Assembly (NCBI RefSeq): GCF_014201805.1
Contig: NZ_JACHFK010000004.1
Span: forward strand, 248,001-312,000
Length of the DNA: 64,000 nt
From: Deinococcus metalli
GTDB lineage: Bacteria; Deinococcota; Deinococci; Deinococcales; Deinococcaceae
Direction: 5' to 3'
Positions 53,977 to 62,997 of the stretch are shown here, piece by piece. Made by a program: the position numbers and the translations under genes. The first letter of the stretch is position 1, and each line of letters opens with the position of its first letter. The notes beneath the pieces are model-generated. The model saw nothing but the letters and a program-made list of their open reading frames with translations. It was not told the origin of the DNA and ran no database searches.

Positions 53977-54798
53977 CTATGCCGGGCGGCAGAGCACGCG
54001 CCGGTGGCGCAACATCCACGATGCGCTGCGCGCCCGCCACGCGATGGCCCACAGCGTCGGATAGCCCTCGGCCGATACCGCCTCGGTGCTGTCCGGGGTG
54101 ACCCCGCCCAGAATCGCCTCCGCGCGGGCGCTCTGCACGGCCACGTCGATCATGCGGTCCACGAGGTCGGCCCGGCCGTCGGCCGGCAGTCCATACCCGT
54201 CCATGATCCGGTGGGCGTGCCGCGCCCGCGTGACGGCGTCGGGCAGGCCATGGCGTTCGGCCACGTCGTCATCGTGAAGCTGGGCGTTGAGCCACACCGC
54301 GTACGCCAGGTCTGTCAGCGGATCGATTGGCCCGGCAAAATCCCAGTCGATCAGCGCCGACGGTCCCGGCCCTGGCCCCACCAGGTTCCACGGCGCGGCG
54401 TCGCCGTGCCCGAACACCCGAATGCCGTCCCCGACCGTTCTGAGCCAGGTCTCCCGCCAGACCGCGTCCGGTGGTGGAACATACGACGCGGTGGCCTCAT
54501 GGACGCTCCGGAGCAGGCCGCCGATCCGTTCCATGACGTCCTCCGGCCACGGACCGGGATGCGCGCTGACCCCCGGCATGAACGTCACGGTCATGCGGCC
54601 GTCCGGCGCGTACCCGTTGCCGACCACCCGGGGCGCACCGCCGAAGCCCACGCTCTCCAGGTGCCGCAGCAGCCCGAGCACCGCGCCTGACCACGGCCCA
54701 GCTTCCTTCAGCACGACGTCGCCTCTACGCCGCGCACTCGAGGGCGCTGTTCCGCTGCCAGCGGTGACGAGCGCGTGTTCACCCGGGGAGTCCGCCAT
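53977..54798 (-). CDS. Aminoglycoside-phosphotransferase-fold kinase
   Basis: A 273-residue protein with the kinase catalytic loop GHGDAAPWNLV and the metal motif ALIDWDFAGPIDPLTDLAY, as in the APH / choline kinase-like group. The nucleotide-binding N-terminal part contains VVLKEAGPWS. Chromosomal members phosphorylate varied small alcohols, and drug resistance cannot be inferred. ATG 54798 is preferred over upstream starts that overlap the divergent gene. Confidence 0.82.
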   Translation of the reverse strand: MADSPGEHALVTAGSGTAPSSARRRGDVVLKEAGPWSGAVLGLLRHLESVGFGGAPRVVGNGYAPDGRMTVTFMPGVSAHPGPWPEDVMERIGGLLRSVHEATASYVPPPDAVWRETWLRTVGDGIRVFGHGDAAPWNLVGPGPGPSALIDWDFAGPIDPLTDLAYAVWLNAQLHDDDVAERHGLPDAVTRARHAHRIMDGYGLPADGRADLVDRMIDVAVQSARAEAILGGVTPDSTEAVSAEGYPTLWAIAWRARSASWMLRHRRVLCRPA

Positions 54799-54855
54799 GC
54801 CGTCAGCGTGCCACACCGCCCGCATGAACCGGTACCGCCCATGGCCCCGTTGCCC

Positions 54856-54861
54856 TAGGCT
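54856..54861 (+). promoter_or_regulatory. -10 element for a leaderless transcript of the PxpB-PxpC gene
   Basis: TAGGCT ends seven bases before ATG 54869, the spacing of leaderless transcripts common in Deinococcus. No ribosome site precedes the ATG. Confidence 0.5.
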
Positions 54862-54868
54862 GATCGTC

Positions 54869-56464
54869 ATGCGTCTGGAAGGCTTCTACGTGCAGTTCTC
54901 GCCGGTGATCGACAGTGCGCAGAACCTGCGGCTGCACGCCCTCCACCGCCGGCTGCGCGAGCAGATTCCGGACGGCGTCACCGAGCTGCAACCGGGGTAC
55001 GGGAACCTGTACGTGGAATTTGACGCCGAGCGCCTGCGCCGAGAAGAGGTGCAGGAGTGGGTGCGCCGGGCGCTGGCAAGCCTGCCGGCCACCGCCGGCG
55101 CAGAGGGGCGACAGGTCGAGATCCCCGTGCGCTACGACGGCGAGGACCTGCCGGACGTGGCCACGCGCACCGGCCTGACCCCAGCCGAGGTGATCCGGCG
55201 GCACAGCGGTGCGGATTACCACGTGTACGCCCTGGGCTTCACGCCGGGTTTTCCCTTCCTGGGTGAGGTCGACCCTGCCCTGCGCCTGCCGCGGCGGGAC
55301 ACGCCACGCGCTCAGGTGCCGTTCAACGCCGTGGCGATCGCGCAGGCGCAGTCCTGCGTGTACGCGCTGCCCTCCCCGGGCGGGTGGAACCTGCTGGGCA
55401 CGGCGCTGACGCTGCTCTACGACCCCAACCGCGCCGGCCCCTTCCTGCTCGCGCCGGGCGACCGGGTGCGCTTCGTACCTGCGGAGGGTGCCACGCCCAC
55501 CCTGCCCGCCGTGCGCGAGCTGTGGCCCGCCCGGCCGCACACGCCCATCCTTGAGGTGGTGAGGCCCGGGCTGCTCGACGTGCTGGTCGATGGCGGCCGG
55601 TTCCACCAGGCGCACACGGGCATGGCGCGCAGCGGTCCGCTGGACGCGCCGGCCGCGGACAACGCAAACAGGTCTGCTGGCAACCCGCCAGGAACGCCGC
55701 TGCTGGAACTCACGCTACTGGGACCGGTGCTGCGCGCCCTGCGGAGTGTGACCGTGGGGATTGCCGGCCAGGGCATGACGCCGCTGGTGGACGGCCAGCC
55801 CGTGCCAGAGGCGGGCCGCGTGCGCCTGCGGGAGGGTCAGGTGCTGTCCTTCGCGCCGTCCCCCGTCGGCGTGCGGGCGTACCTGGCGGTGGCGGGCGGC
55901 GTGCAGACCGTGCCCTTCCTGGGCAGCAGCAGCGTGGACCGCACCGGCCTGATCGGGCGGCCCCTGGCGCGCGGTGACGTGCTGGGCGCGGCGGGGCTGG
56001 ACGCCGGCGCTCCGTTGCGGCCGTCAGCGCCGGAACCTGGCGACCGCGCAGAGGGTCGCTCAGGCGTGGTCACCCTGCGGCTGAGGCCAGGGCCACAGGC
56101 CAGCCTGGAGGCGCTGCGTGCCCTGGCGGACGGAGTATTCACGGTCGGCACCCAGGACCGCATGGGCGTTCGCTTCGAGGGACCGCCCGTACCGGGTGGG
56201 CAGGTGGTCAGCGAGGGCACACCGCACGGCGCGGTGCAGGTCACGCCCGCCGGGCAACCCATCTTGCTGCTGAACGACCGGGGGCGAATCGGCGGGTACC
56301 ACAAGCCGGCCGTGCTGCATCCGGACGACCTGCCACGCGCCGCGCAGTTGCGCCCCAACCAGCGGGTGCGCTTCCAGCCCTTCGTCTCCGGACCGCCCGA
56401 CACCTGGGCGGCACCGTGGTTCCTGCCCGCTCTCCCCCATTCACCCGAAGGGAGTTCCCAATGA
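54869..56464 (+). CDS. 5-oxoprolinase subunit PxpB-PxpC fusion (carboxyltransferase-like)
   Basis: A 531-residue fusion. Residues 1-215 are PxpB/KipI-like (YGNLYVEFD, YALGFTPGFPFLGEVD, SPGGWNLLGTAL), and 225-530 are PxpC/KipA-like (HTGMARSGPLDAPA, AYLAVAGGV, DRMGVRFEG, GYHKPAVL). In bacteria PxpA, PxpB and PxpC together open pyroglutamate with ATP. No PxpA is nearby, so the partner is elsewhere or the complex acts on another lactam or amide. The gene begins an operon with an SDR and a FAD oxidase through ATGA and GTGA overlaps. Confidence 0.9.
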   Translation: MRLEGFYVQFSPVIDSAQNLRLHALHRRLREQIPDGVTELQPGYGNLYVEFDAERLRREEVQEWVRRALASLPATAGAEGRQVEIPVRYDGEDLPDVATRTGLTPAEVIRRHSGADYHVYALGFTPGFPFLGEVDPALRLPRRDTPRAQVPFNAVAIAQAQSCVYALPSPGGWNLLGTALTLLYDPNRAGPFLLAPGDRVRFVPAEGATPTLPAVRELWPARPHTPILEVVRPGLLDVLVDGGRFHQAHTGMARSGPLDAPAADNANRSAGNPPGTPLLELTLLGPVLRALRSVTVGIAGQGMTPLVDGQPVPEAGRVRLREGQVLSFAPSPVGVRAYLAVAGGVQTVPFLGSSSVDRTGLIGRPLARGDVLGAAGLDAGAPLRPSAPEPGDRAEGRSGVVTLRLRPGPQASLEALRALADGVFTVGTQDRMGVRFEGPPVPGGQVVSEGTPHGAVQVTPAGQPILLLNDRGRIGGYHKPAVLHPDDLPRAAQLRPNQRVRFQPFVSGPPDTWAAPWFLPALPHSPEGSSQ

Positions 56465-57282
56465 CAAGCAACACGACACAGCGTTTTGAGAACCGCGTGG
56501 TCCTGGTCACCGGCGCGGGCGGCGGGATCGGCCGCGCGGTCGCCGAGGGCTTCGCGGCCGAGGGTGCCCGCGTCGCCGTGAACGATCTACACCCGCACAC
56601 GGTGGAAGCCGTCGTCGCGGGCATCACCGCCGCGGGCGGCACAGCTCTGGCCGTCCCCGCCGACGTCTCGGACGCCGCGCAGGTCGAGGCGATGTTTGCC
56701 CGCACCGAAGCCGCGCTCGGCCACGTGGACGTGCTGTACAACAACGCGGCCCTGATCGACACCGCCCGCCACTTCCTGGAAGCCGACGAGGCGTGGTGGG
56801 ACCGCATCCAGCGCGTCAACCTGAAGAGCGTGTTCCTGTGCTCGCACCGCGCCGCGACGGTGATGGCCCGGCGCAGACGGGGCGTCATCATCAGTACGTC
56901 GTCGGGTGGGGCGACCCGTGCCCACCGCGGCAACGTGGCCTACGACGCCACCAAGGGCGGGATCGAGGCCATGACCCGCTCGATGGCCCTGGACCTGGCG
57001 CCGTACGGCATCCGCGTCAACGGCGTGGTGCCGGGCTTCATCAACACCTACGGCCTGACCGAGGAGCAGCTGCGCGTGCGCGAGAAGACTGTGCCGCTCG
57101 GCCGCTACGGTGTGGCGGCGGACATGGTCGGCGCGGCGCTGTTTCTCGCGTCGGACGACGCGGCATACATCACGGGGCAGTTCATCGCGGTGGACGGCGG
57201 CGTGCTGGCGCAGCAGCGCAGCGCGAACGTGGACACCTTCCCGGTCGAGGGCTTCCCGGTGATCCCGGCAGACCTCGCGTGA
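56461..57282 (+). CDS. Short-chain dehydrogenase/reductase
   Basis: A 273-residue classical SDR. It has the cofactor motif TGAGGGIG, NNAA at the expected position, the catalytic Ser in ISTSSGGAT and YDATKGG (Tyr and Lys), and the C-terminal GQFIAVDGG. It oxidises or reduces a hydroxyl or keto group with NAD(P). ATG 56461 overlaps the PxpB-PxpC stop. The substrate is probably in the same pathway as its neighbours. Confidence 0.92.
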   Translation: MTSNTTQRFENRVVLVTGAGGGIGRAVAEGFAAEGARVAVNDLHPHTVEAVVAGITAAGGTALAVPADVSDAAQVEAMFARTEAALGHVDVLYNNAALIDTARHFLEADEAWWDRIQRVNLKSVFLCSHRAATVMARRRRGVIISTSSGGATRAHRGNVAYDATKGGIEAMTRSMALDLAPYGIRVNGVVPGFINTYGLTEEQLRVREKTVPLGRYGVAADMVGAALFLASDDAAYITGQFIAVDGGVLAQQRSANVDTFPVEGFPVIPADLA

Positions 57283-58400
57283 GCGCCACCACCGCAGACG
57301 TCGCCGTGATCGGCGCAGGCATCGTCGGCGCAGCGTGCGCGTGGCGGCTGGCGCAGCGCGGCCTGACGGTCCGGGTGCTGGAACGCGACCAGCCGGCGGG
57401 CGGCAGTACGGGCCGCAGCGCCGCGGGCGTGCGGGCACAGTTCACCGGCGAGACGAACATCCGGCTGTCGCAGGAGAGCATCGCCGAGTACGCCGCCATG
57501 CCCCGCTCGGGCTACCACGCGGACGGCTACCTCATGCTGGTGCCTGAACAGCAGTGGGCGGAGCACCGTGAGGGCGTGGCCCTGCAGCAGCGTCTCGGCG
57601 TGCCCAGCGAACTCCTGACGCCGCAGGGAGCGCAGCAGTACGCGGCCTTCGACCCCACGGGCCTCGGCGGGTGCAGCTACTGCCCCACGGACGGGTTCGT
57701 GGACGCCCACTCGCTGACCTTCGATTATGTCCGCCTGGCGCGCGAGGCCGGGGCTGCCGTGCAGACCGGCACGGCCGTCACGGCCATCCGGCGCGCGGGA
57801 ACGGAGTGGCATCTGGACACCACCCGGGGTGAGGTGCGCGCCGGCCAGGTCCTGAACGCGGCCGGCGCGTGGTCCGGCGAGGTCGGCGCGCTGGCCGGGC
57901 TGGACATCCCGGTCCGGCCCGCGCGCCGGATGGTGTTCACCACCGGTCCGCTGGACCCGCCGCGCCGACTGCCCATGACCTTCGACCTGGAGAGCGGCGT
58001 GTGGCTGCGTTCTGAGGGCGAGCGGCTGATCTTCGGCCGCGCCGATCCCGCCGACGAGGGCTGGCGCGAGGGCCTGAACTGGGAGTGGCTGGACCCCACC
58101 CTGGAAGCCGCGCTGGCCCGCTTTCCGTGGCTGGACACAGCAGGACTGGACCGCCGGGCAAGCTGGTGGGGCTACTACGAGGTCACGCCGGACCACCAGG
58201 CGATCCTGGGGCGAATGCCCGGCGTGGACGGCTGGCTCAACGCCTGCGGCTTCTCCGGTCACGGCGTGATGCACGCTGCCGCCACCGCGCGTGTCATGGC
58301 GCAGGTGGCGTGCGGCGAGGAGCCCTTCATCGACATTCGGCCTCTCCGGTACGAGCGTTTCCTGGGGCCCACAGGGAAAGCGCGGGATATCCAGGTGTGA
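57279..58400 (+). CDS. FAD-dependent amine/amino-acid oxidoreductase (DAO family)
   Basis: A 373-residue flavoprotein with the Rossmann start DVAVIGAGIVGAACAWRLAQ and a GG doublet (RDQPAGGSTGRS). The C-terminal DAO blocks are VTPDHQAILGRMPGVDGW and CGFSGHGVMHA. It resembles sarcosine oxidase beta and D-amino-acid/proline dehydrogenase proteins. GTG 57279 overlaps the SDR stop. It probably oxidises an amino or imino acid of the pathway. Confidence 0.9.
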   Translation: MSATTADVAVIGAGIVGAACAWRLAQRGLTVRVLERDQPAGGSTGRSAAGVRAQFTGETNIRLSQESIAEYAAMPRSGYHADGYLMLVPEQQWAEHREGVALQQRLGVPSELLTPQGAQQYAAFDPTGLGGCSYCPTDGFVDAHSLTFDYVRLAREAGAAVQTGTAVTAIRRAGTEWHLDTTRGEVRAGQVLNAAGAWSGEVGALAGLDIPVRPARRMVFTTGPLDPPRRLPMTFDLESGVWLRSEGERLIFGRADPADEGWREGLNWEWLDPTLEAALARFPWLDTAGLDRRASWWGYYEVTPDHQAILGRMPGVDGWLNACGFSGHGVMHAAATARVMAQVACGEEPFIDIRPLRYERFLGPTGKARDIQV

Positions 58401-58741
58401 TCCGCCGACCACACGTCCTGATCCGTCCCCAGGCCTGGTTGCTGCAACTCGCTCATTCTGGACAGTCCCTGCGAATCGCCCGTCGGTCTAGTTCACGACC
58501 AGAACAGCAGCTTCATTCCTCAAAGCCTCTATAGGCGAACTCTGCCGTAGACATCTTCTGGAGCAGCCCTTTGAGACAGACCAAACCTCCTGAAGCGCGT
58601 TTCGCAAGTATCCCGCTGAGCAGCCTGTGCCGTACCAGGGATCCTTGAACCCGACGGTCCACGAGACATTGCTCAAGCCGTCTGCATGGTCTTAATCGCC
58701 TGCAAGCACACAGCTCCCAACTCAGGCAGCAAGTTTTGCCC
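58401..58741. other. Intergenic region without a recognised gene
   Basis: About 340 bases of lower G+C than the flanks. A 62-codon minus frame (58488-58676) has no ribosome site or recognisable sequence. No repeats or promoters stand out. Confidence 0.35.
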
Positions 58742-59002
58742 CTATTGGAGCCTGGAAAATTCGATCAGGGCGTCGTCGATCTCCGTGTCTGTGTAGCCGC
58801 GGGCGTGCAACTGCATGCGCGTTCGGGTGCGCGCATCTCTGATTGCCACGTCGGTGCGGGCAGCCAGGGTCTGCACGTCCGGATGGCTCGATGCGGCGGC
58901 CACCGCCTGCTCCTCGGCCTCCCGGAAGGCCGAGATGATCACGATTTTGCTGCCCCAGGAGCCATAATCTCCGACCACGTCGTCAACTGTACGCCGGTTC
59001 AT
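58742..59002 (-). CDS. Small hypothetical protein (possible paralogue of the next)
   Basis: An 86-residue soluble, mostly helical protein starting at ATG 59002. The ending LHARGYTDTEIDDALIEF and the central AIRDAR recall LALGFEQQQIDTVL and AVRDGH in the protein at 59115-59405. No known domain; the ribosome site is weak. Confidence 0.55.
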   Translation of the reverse strand: MNRRTVDDVVGDYGSWGSKIVIISAFREAEEQAVAAASSHPDVQTLAARTDVAIRDARTRTRMQLHARGYTDTEIDDALIEFSRLQ

Positions 59003-59114
59003 CTGGTGCCCGGCGGTTCATCAAGGCATGCAAAGGGAACCCCCTACGGACGCTGGGCATCGGTCTCATGACGGAGTGTGCACCTGTGTACATTCATTTC
59101 CGCCTTGGCCCACA

Positions 59115-59405
59115 TCACGCGCAGGGTTTGATGGGCGGCAGGTGCGGTCCCAGAGGCGCAGTGCCACATGGAAGGGCATCACAGCGGCCCAGCACGGTGT
59201 CGATCTGTTGCTGCTCGAAGCCGAGGGCAAGGAGGCGGTCAGTCGCTTCCAGGTGACCGTCGCGCACGGCCCGGTGCAGGCGCTTGACCATGGAGGCGCT
59301 TCCGTACAGATCCGCTTCGGCGCCGGCAATTGCGTGGGCCACAGCAACTTGCAGGACCGAGACGATCATCGATTCTCTGTCCCAGACGTCATAGAGGGTG
59401 ACCAC
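59115..59405 (-). CDS. Small hypothetical protein, probable leaderless transcript
   Basis: A 96-residue soluble protein starting at GTG 59405. TACCCT (59413-59418 on the minus strand) lies exactly seven bases upstream, fitting a leaderless start. The N-terminal 75 residues are helical with similarity to the neighbouring small protein; the C-terminal part is Pro/Cys-rich. No known domain. Confidence 0.55.
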   Translation of the reverse strand: MVTLYDVWDRESMIVSVLQVAVAHAIAGAEADLYGSASMVKRLHRAVRDGHLEATDRLLALGFEQQQIDTVLGRCDALPCGTAPLGPHLPPIKPCA

Positions 59406-59666
59406 ACCCCCGAGGGTACGCCAGCACCCTCCGGCCAGGACACGACGGCGGCCAACATTTCGATGTCAACTCCTGGGTGTCGTCTCCGGGTCAGATCAAG
59501 ACCCCGTCATCAAAGCCGTAGCACGCGAGGGGCAGATCCCGCCCGAAGCCACGCGCGCCTGTCGCAGCACGGCAGCAATGCACTGCATCGAGAGAGACGT
59601 GATCAAGGCACACTGGTTTGAAGTCGTGTTCGGAACGGCGCCGGATGGCCCACGCCCGGCCAGGGC

Positions 59667-61613
59667 TCAGCCGACCTTCAGCCGCTCCGGCGCGGCCACG
59701 AGGCGCAGGAATAGGGCGGTGAGGTGAGGATCAAACTGCCGGCCGGCCTGGGTCTCGAGTTCCCGCCACGCGCGGTCCACGCTCCACGCCTCCTTATAGG
59801 GCCGCGCGTGCGTCAGGGCGTCGTACACGTCGCACAGGCCGAAGATCCGTGCCAGCAGCGGAATGCCCTCACCCGACAGGCCATGCGGGTACCCGCCGCC
59901 GTCCCAGCGTTCGTGGTGGCTCAGCACCACATCCAGTGCCGCCTGCGGCAGGCTGGGCACGCGCGCGGCCATGTCCGCTCCCACCCGCGCGTGCGTCTGC
60001 ATCAGGGCCCACTCGGCGGCGTCCAGTGGGCCGGGTTTCAGGAGCACCGCGTCCGGGATCGCCAGCTTGCCGATGTCATGGAGGTACGCGCCCATCCGCA
60101 GGGCGTTCAGGGCGTCGTCATCGAGTCCGGCGGCGCGGCCCAGGGCCAGTGCGAGGTCGACCACCCGCCGCGTGTGCCCGGCAGTTTCCATGTCGCGCAT
60201 CTCCAGCAGCACGCCCATGCCCGTGATGCCCGCCTCCACCGACGCCTGCAACTTGCGGTAGACATTCTGGCGCTCCATGTGGTGGCCGAGGTGGGCGGCC
60301 ACGCCGTCGAGCACCTGGCGCACCTCCGGGGAGATGGTGCGCCAGCGGTCGGACGACGTGAAGGCGACGACGGCCGTCACCACACCATCGACCTTCACCG
60401 GAGCGGCGACGAAACTCTTGATCTTCAGGTCGGCCAGCGAGGGCTCGGCGTACCTGCTGTGCTCGTAGTCCGACGACCACACGGTGGCCTGCTCGCGGAC
60501 CACGGCCTCGACGACGCGGTTGGAGGGCAACGTGAGGGTCCGGCGGCCCTGCGCCGGGTGGCGGTCGGACCGTTCGTGGTACGTGACGACCAGGGGGTCG
60601 GCCACCGGGATGTACAGCCACGTCCGGAAGTCGGCCAGATCGGCGGCCTTGCGCAGACCCAGGTCGAGGATGGCGTCCAGCGTCGCCAGCGACTGCAGGA
60701 AGTGCGGAAACGACGCCAGGCCGACGTAGGGGTCGTCGCGCTGGGCGGAACGCGCCGCGTAGTGCCCGGCCTTCTGCCCATACATGCCCTCGTCGGCCAG
60801 GACGAGCGCCCGCTCCAGCGGCTCACTGGCCAGCATGCTGACCGTGCCGACGGCGTAGGCGGGGAGGGCCGGGTCCGGGCGCGGCACGGTCAGGGCGGCG
60901 GGCGCAAGGAGCGCCTGGAGGTCGACGTCACCGGGCACCAGCACCACGAACTCGTCGCCTCCCCAGCGGCTGAGCTGGGCACCCGCCGGGAGGTGCTGGC
61001 GCAGCGTGGCGGCGATGTGCTGCAGGTACGTGTCCCCCTCGCTGTGGCCCCCGCGGTCGTTGACGGCCTTGAGGTCGTTGACGTCGATCATGGCGACCGA
61101 CACCCGCTCCGTGAGCCGCAGCTCGAGATAGCGGCGGGTCAGGCCGCGCCGGTTCAGCGTGCCGGTCAGGGGATCGGTCTCGTGCAGATGCCGTTCGTGT
61201 TGTAGCCGGCGCAGACCGTCCGCGTTGCCGCCGATGGCCACCCACAGCAGGGTCAGGGCGGCGCACGCAGTGAACACCAGTTCGATCTGGCCAAAGTGCG
61301 GCACCTGATACGCCATCGTGATTCCGCGCAGGAACAGCAGATCGGCGAGCATGCCCATGCTGATGGACAGCCCCACCGCCATCTGCGCGCGGAACCCGTT
61401 GGCGAGGCTGATCGTCCACAGCGTGCACAGCACCACGCCGGCACCGCCCGCCATGCTCAGGAGACCGGGCATTGACGGATGCCAGTGCGCCAGGGGATCG
61501 GCACGCACCAGAAAGACGATGCCCAGGAGGGTCAGCGCGTATCCCGTGAAGGTCACCACCAGCGTCGGCCAGTTGTACGGTTTGGAACCGCCGGTGGAGG
61601 CGTGGAGGGTCAC
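59667..61613 (-). CDS. Membrane GGDEF - GAF - HD-GYP c-di-GMP protein
   Basis: A protein of about 648 residues. Around five membrane segments (about 15-140) precede a GGDEF domain (RWGGDEFVVL near residue 216), a GAF domain (about 325-455) and an HD-GYP domain with YLHDIGK (about 511) and HHERWDGGGYP (about 563). It combines cyclase and HD-GYP phosphodiesterase motifs, both apparently intact. GTG 61613 is proposed, with TATGCT (61623-61628) nine bases upstream as a possible leaderless -10; longer TTG/GTG starts exist up to 61745. Confidence 0.9.
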   Translation of the reverse strand: MTLHASTGGSKPYNWPTLVVTFTGYALTLLGIVFLVRADPLAHWHPSMPGLLSMAGGAGVVLCTLWTISLANGFRAQMAVGLSISMGMLADLLFLRGITMAYQVPHFGQIELVFTACAALTLLWVAIGGNADGLRRLQHERHLHETDPLTGTLNRRGLTRRYLELRLTERVSVAMIDVNDLKAVNDRGGHSEGDTYLQHIAATLRQHLPAGAQLSRWGGDEFVVLVPGDVDLQALLAPAALTVPRPDPALPAYAVGTVSMLASEPLERALVLADEGMYGQKAGHYAARSAQRDDPYVGLASFPHFLQSLATLDAILDLGLRKAADLADFRTWLYIPVADPLVVTYHERSDRHPAQGRRTLTLPSNRVVEAVVREQATVWSSDYEHSRYAEPSLADLKIKSFVAAPVKVDGVVTAVVAFTSSDRWRTISPEVRQVLDGVAAHLGHHMERQNVYRKLQASVEAGITGMGVLLEMRDMETAGHTRRVVDLALALGRAAGLDDDALNALRMGAYLHDIGKLAIPDAVLLKPGPLDAAEWALMQTHARVGADMAARVPSLPQAALDVVLSHHERWDGGGYPHGLSGEGIPLLARIFGLCDVYDALTHARPYKEAWSVDRAWRELETQAGRQFDPHLTALFLRLVAAPERLKVG

Positions 61614-61954
61614 AGTGCCCGGAGCATAGTCACCACGCTCTCGCAGCGCCCTGACAGGACCGTGGAGGATGTGCCGCGGCCTGACGTGTCTGGCGACGGG
61701 CGTGTCGGGGAGGCGGGTCAGCGTCACCGGGTCGAGCAGAGGCAACGCACTTCGGCGGTCCGTGAAAACTGCCAGCCAGTACGGGTCTGTGGGGTGCGCG
61801 GTTTATGCCACACGGCCGGGCACGTTCCGGCGCTGGTCCCGGACCTCGCCGTCAAGGGCAGGGGTGAGAGGCAGTTCGGTGCGGCGTACGGCCTGACCGG
61901 TAACCGGGAGCAGGACTCCAGCAGTGGCGCGGCGCCCTGCACGTTGGCAAAAGC
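61614..61954. other. Intergenic region without a recognised gene
   Basis: Apart from the possible -10 at 61623-61628 for the HD-GYP gene and alternative upstream starts of that gene, I see no gene, repeat or RNA here. Confidence 0.35.
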
Positions 61955-62212
61955 CTACGTCCAGGTGACGGCGCCGGCTGCGGACATCTCGAGGTGTGTG
62001 GAGGTCCTGCCGAACCGCGTGACGGTTTTGACCCTCAGGTCGCTGGAGGGGATGGTCTGGCTGGCGTCCACGCCCCTACCGTGCGGAGTGGTGGGGCAGC
62101 CGCCCGGCGCGAGTCCAGCGAGTACGCTGCCCGCAGCCCGCGGAATCGTCGACACCGCGCTCTCAAGCTCCGGCCCTGTCTGGACCGTGGCACGACGCGC
62201 AGCCACGCTCAC
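61955..62212 (-). CDS. Possible small protein coupled to the glycerophosphodiesterase gene
   Basis: An 85-codon frame starts with GTG 62212, which overlaps the upstream gene's TGA (GTGA), the junction type used throughout the window. The sequence is Ser/Thr/Ala-rich and not recognised. It may be a chance frame. Confidence 0.28.
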   Translation of the reverse strand: MSVAARRATVQTGPELESAVSTIPRAAGSVLAGLAPGGCPTTPHGRGVDASQTIPSSDLRVKTVTRFGRTSTHLEMSAAGAVTWT

Positions 62213-62997
62213 GACTCCAGGTAACCGGGCACCAGAAGGCGCGGATCGGTGCCTGGGCCGGGGGCCGGGTGGCGCCTGAGGGCGCTGAGCACAGCGGGCG
62301 AGTTGCTCGTCAGGCCATCCACGCCCAGCGCCAGCAGGTGCGCCGCGACGGGCGGATGGTCCACCGTCCACGCGAGCACCATCACGCCCAGCGCGTGCGC
62401 CGCCTCGACCATCGCCGCGTCCACGGTGCGCCAGTACACGGTCACGGCGTCCAACGACCCGAGGCGCCGCAGGGTGACGCCGAACGACGCGTACGCGGCC
62501 GCGTCCGGCGTCAGCGAGACGGGCAGGTCCGGGCGGCGCGCCTTGAGGGCCAGCAGCGTGTCCACGTACCCGCCGCATACCAGCGCGTCGTGCACGTCCA
62601 GCGTGTCCAGTGTCGCGATCAGCGGGGCGTACAGGTCCGGCGCCTTGAGGTCGATCATCACGCCGGATCTTCCGCGCGCTTCCTCCAGGGCCTGTGGCAG
62701 GGTCATGAGCGTGCCGTCCGGCGTGGGCAGCGCGAGCAGATCGGCCAGCGGGTGCGCGGCGATGGCGAACGCGCCGGCCGGCGTGACGATGTGCTCGTCG
62801 TGCCACAGCAGCAGTTCGCCGTCACGCGTGACGTGCACGTCGAGTTCCACATAGTCCGGACGGACCGCCAGCGCGGCGCGCAGCGCCTCGGCCGTGTTCG
62901 GCCCGGCCGCCCACGCCGCCCCCCCGTGAGCGGTCCGCAGGACGCCCGCCGCGCGGCGCTCCAGCAGGGCCCCGTTCGTGCTGCGCCAGCGCGTCAC
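62209..62997 (-). CDS. Glycerophosphodiester phosphodiesterase
   Basis: A 262-residue TIM-barrel enzyme of the UgpQ type. The N-terminal RTAHGGAAW (His), ELDVHVTRDGELLLWHDEHI (Glu, Asp and His) and GVMIDLKAP blocks carry the metal and catalytic residues. It splits glycerophosphodiesters to glycerol-3-phosphate and an alcohol. GTG 62997 overlaps the ATPase stop. The pairing supports a glycerol-phosphate uptake role for the transporter. Confidence 0.9.
   Translation of the reverse strand: MTRWRSTNGALLERRAAGVLRTAHGGAAWAAGPNTAEALRAALAVRPDYVELDVHVTRDGELLLWHDEHIVTPAGAFAIAAHPLADLLALPTPDGTLMTLPQALEEARGRSGVMIDLKAPDLYAPLIATLDTLDVHDALVCGGYVDTLLALKARRPDLPVSLTPDAAAYASFGVTLRRLGSLDAVTVYWRTVDAAMVEAAHALGVMVLAWTVDHPPVAAHLLALGVDGLTSNSPAVLSALRRHPAPGPGTDPRLLVPGYLES

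Noticed and set aside
54287..54868. N-terminal extension of the PxpB-PxpC frame
   Set aside because: The extra residues are antisense to the phosphotransferase gene, while ATG 54869 begins the conserved PxpB domain and has a -10 at leaderless spacing.
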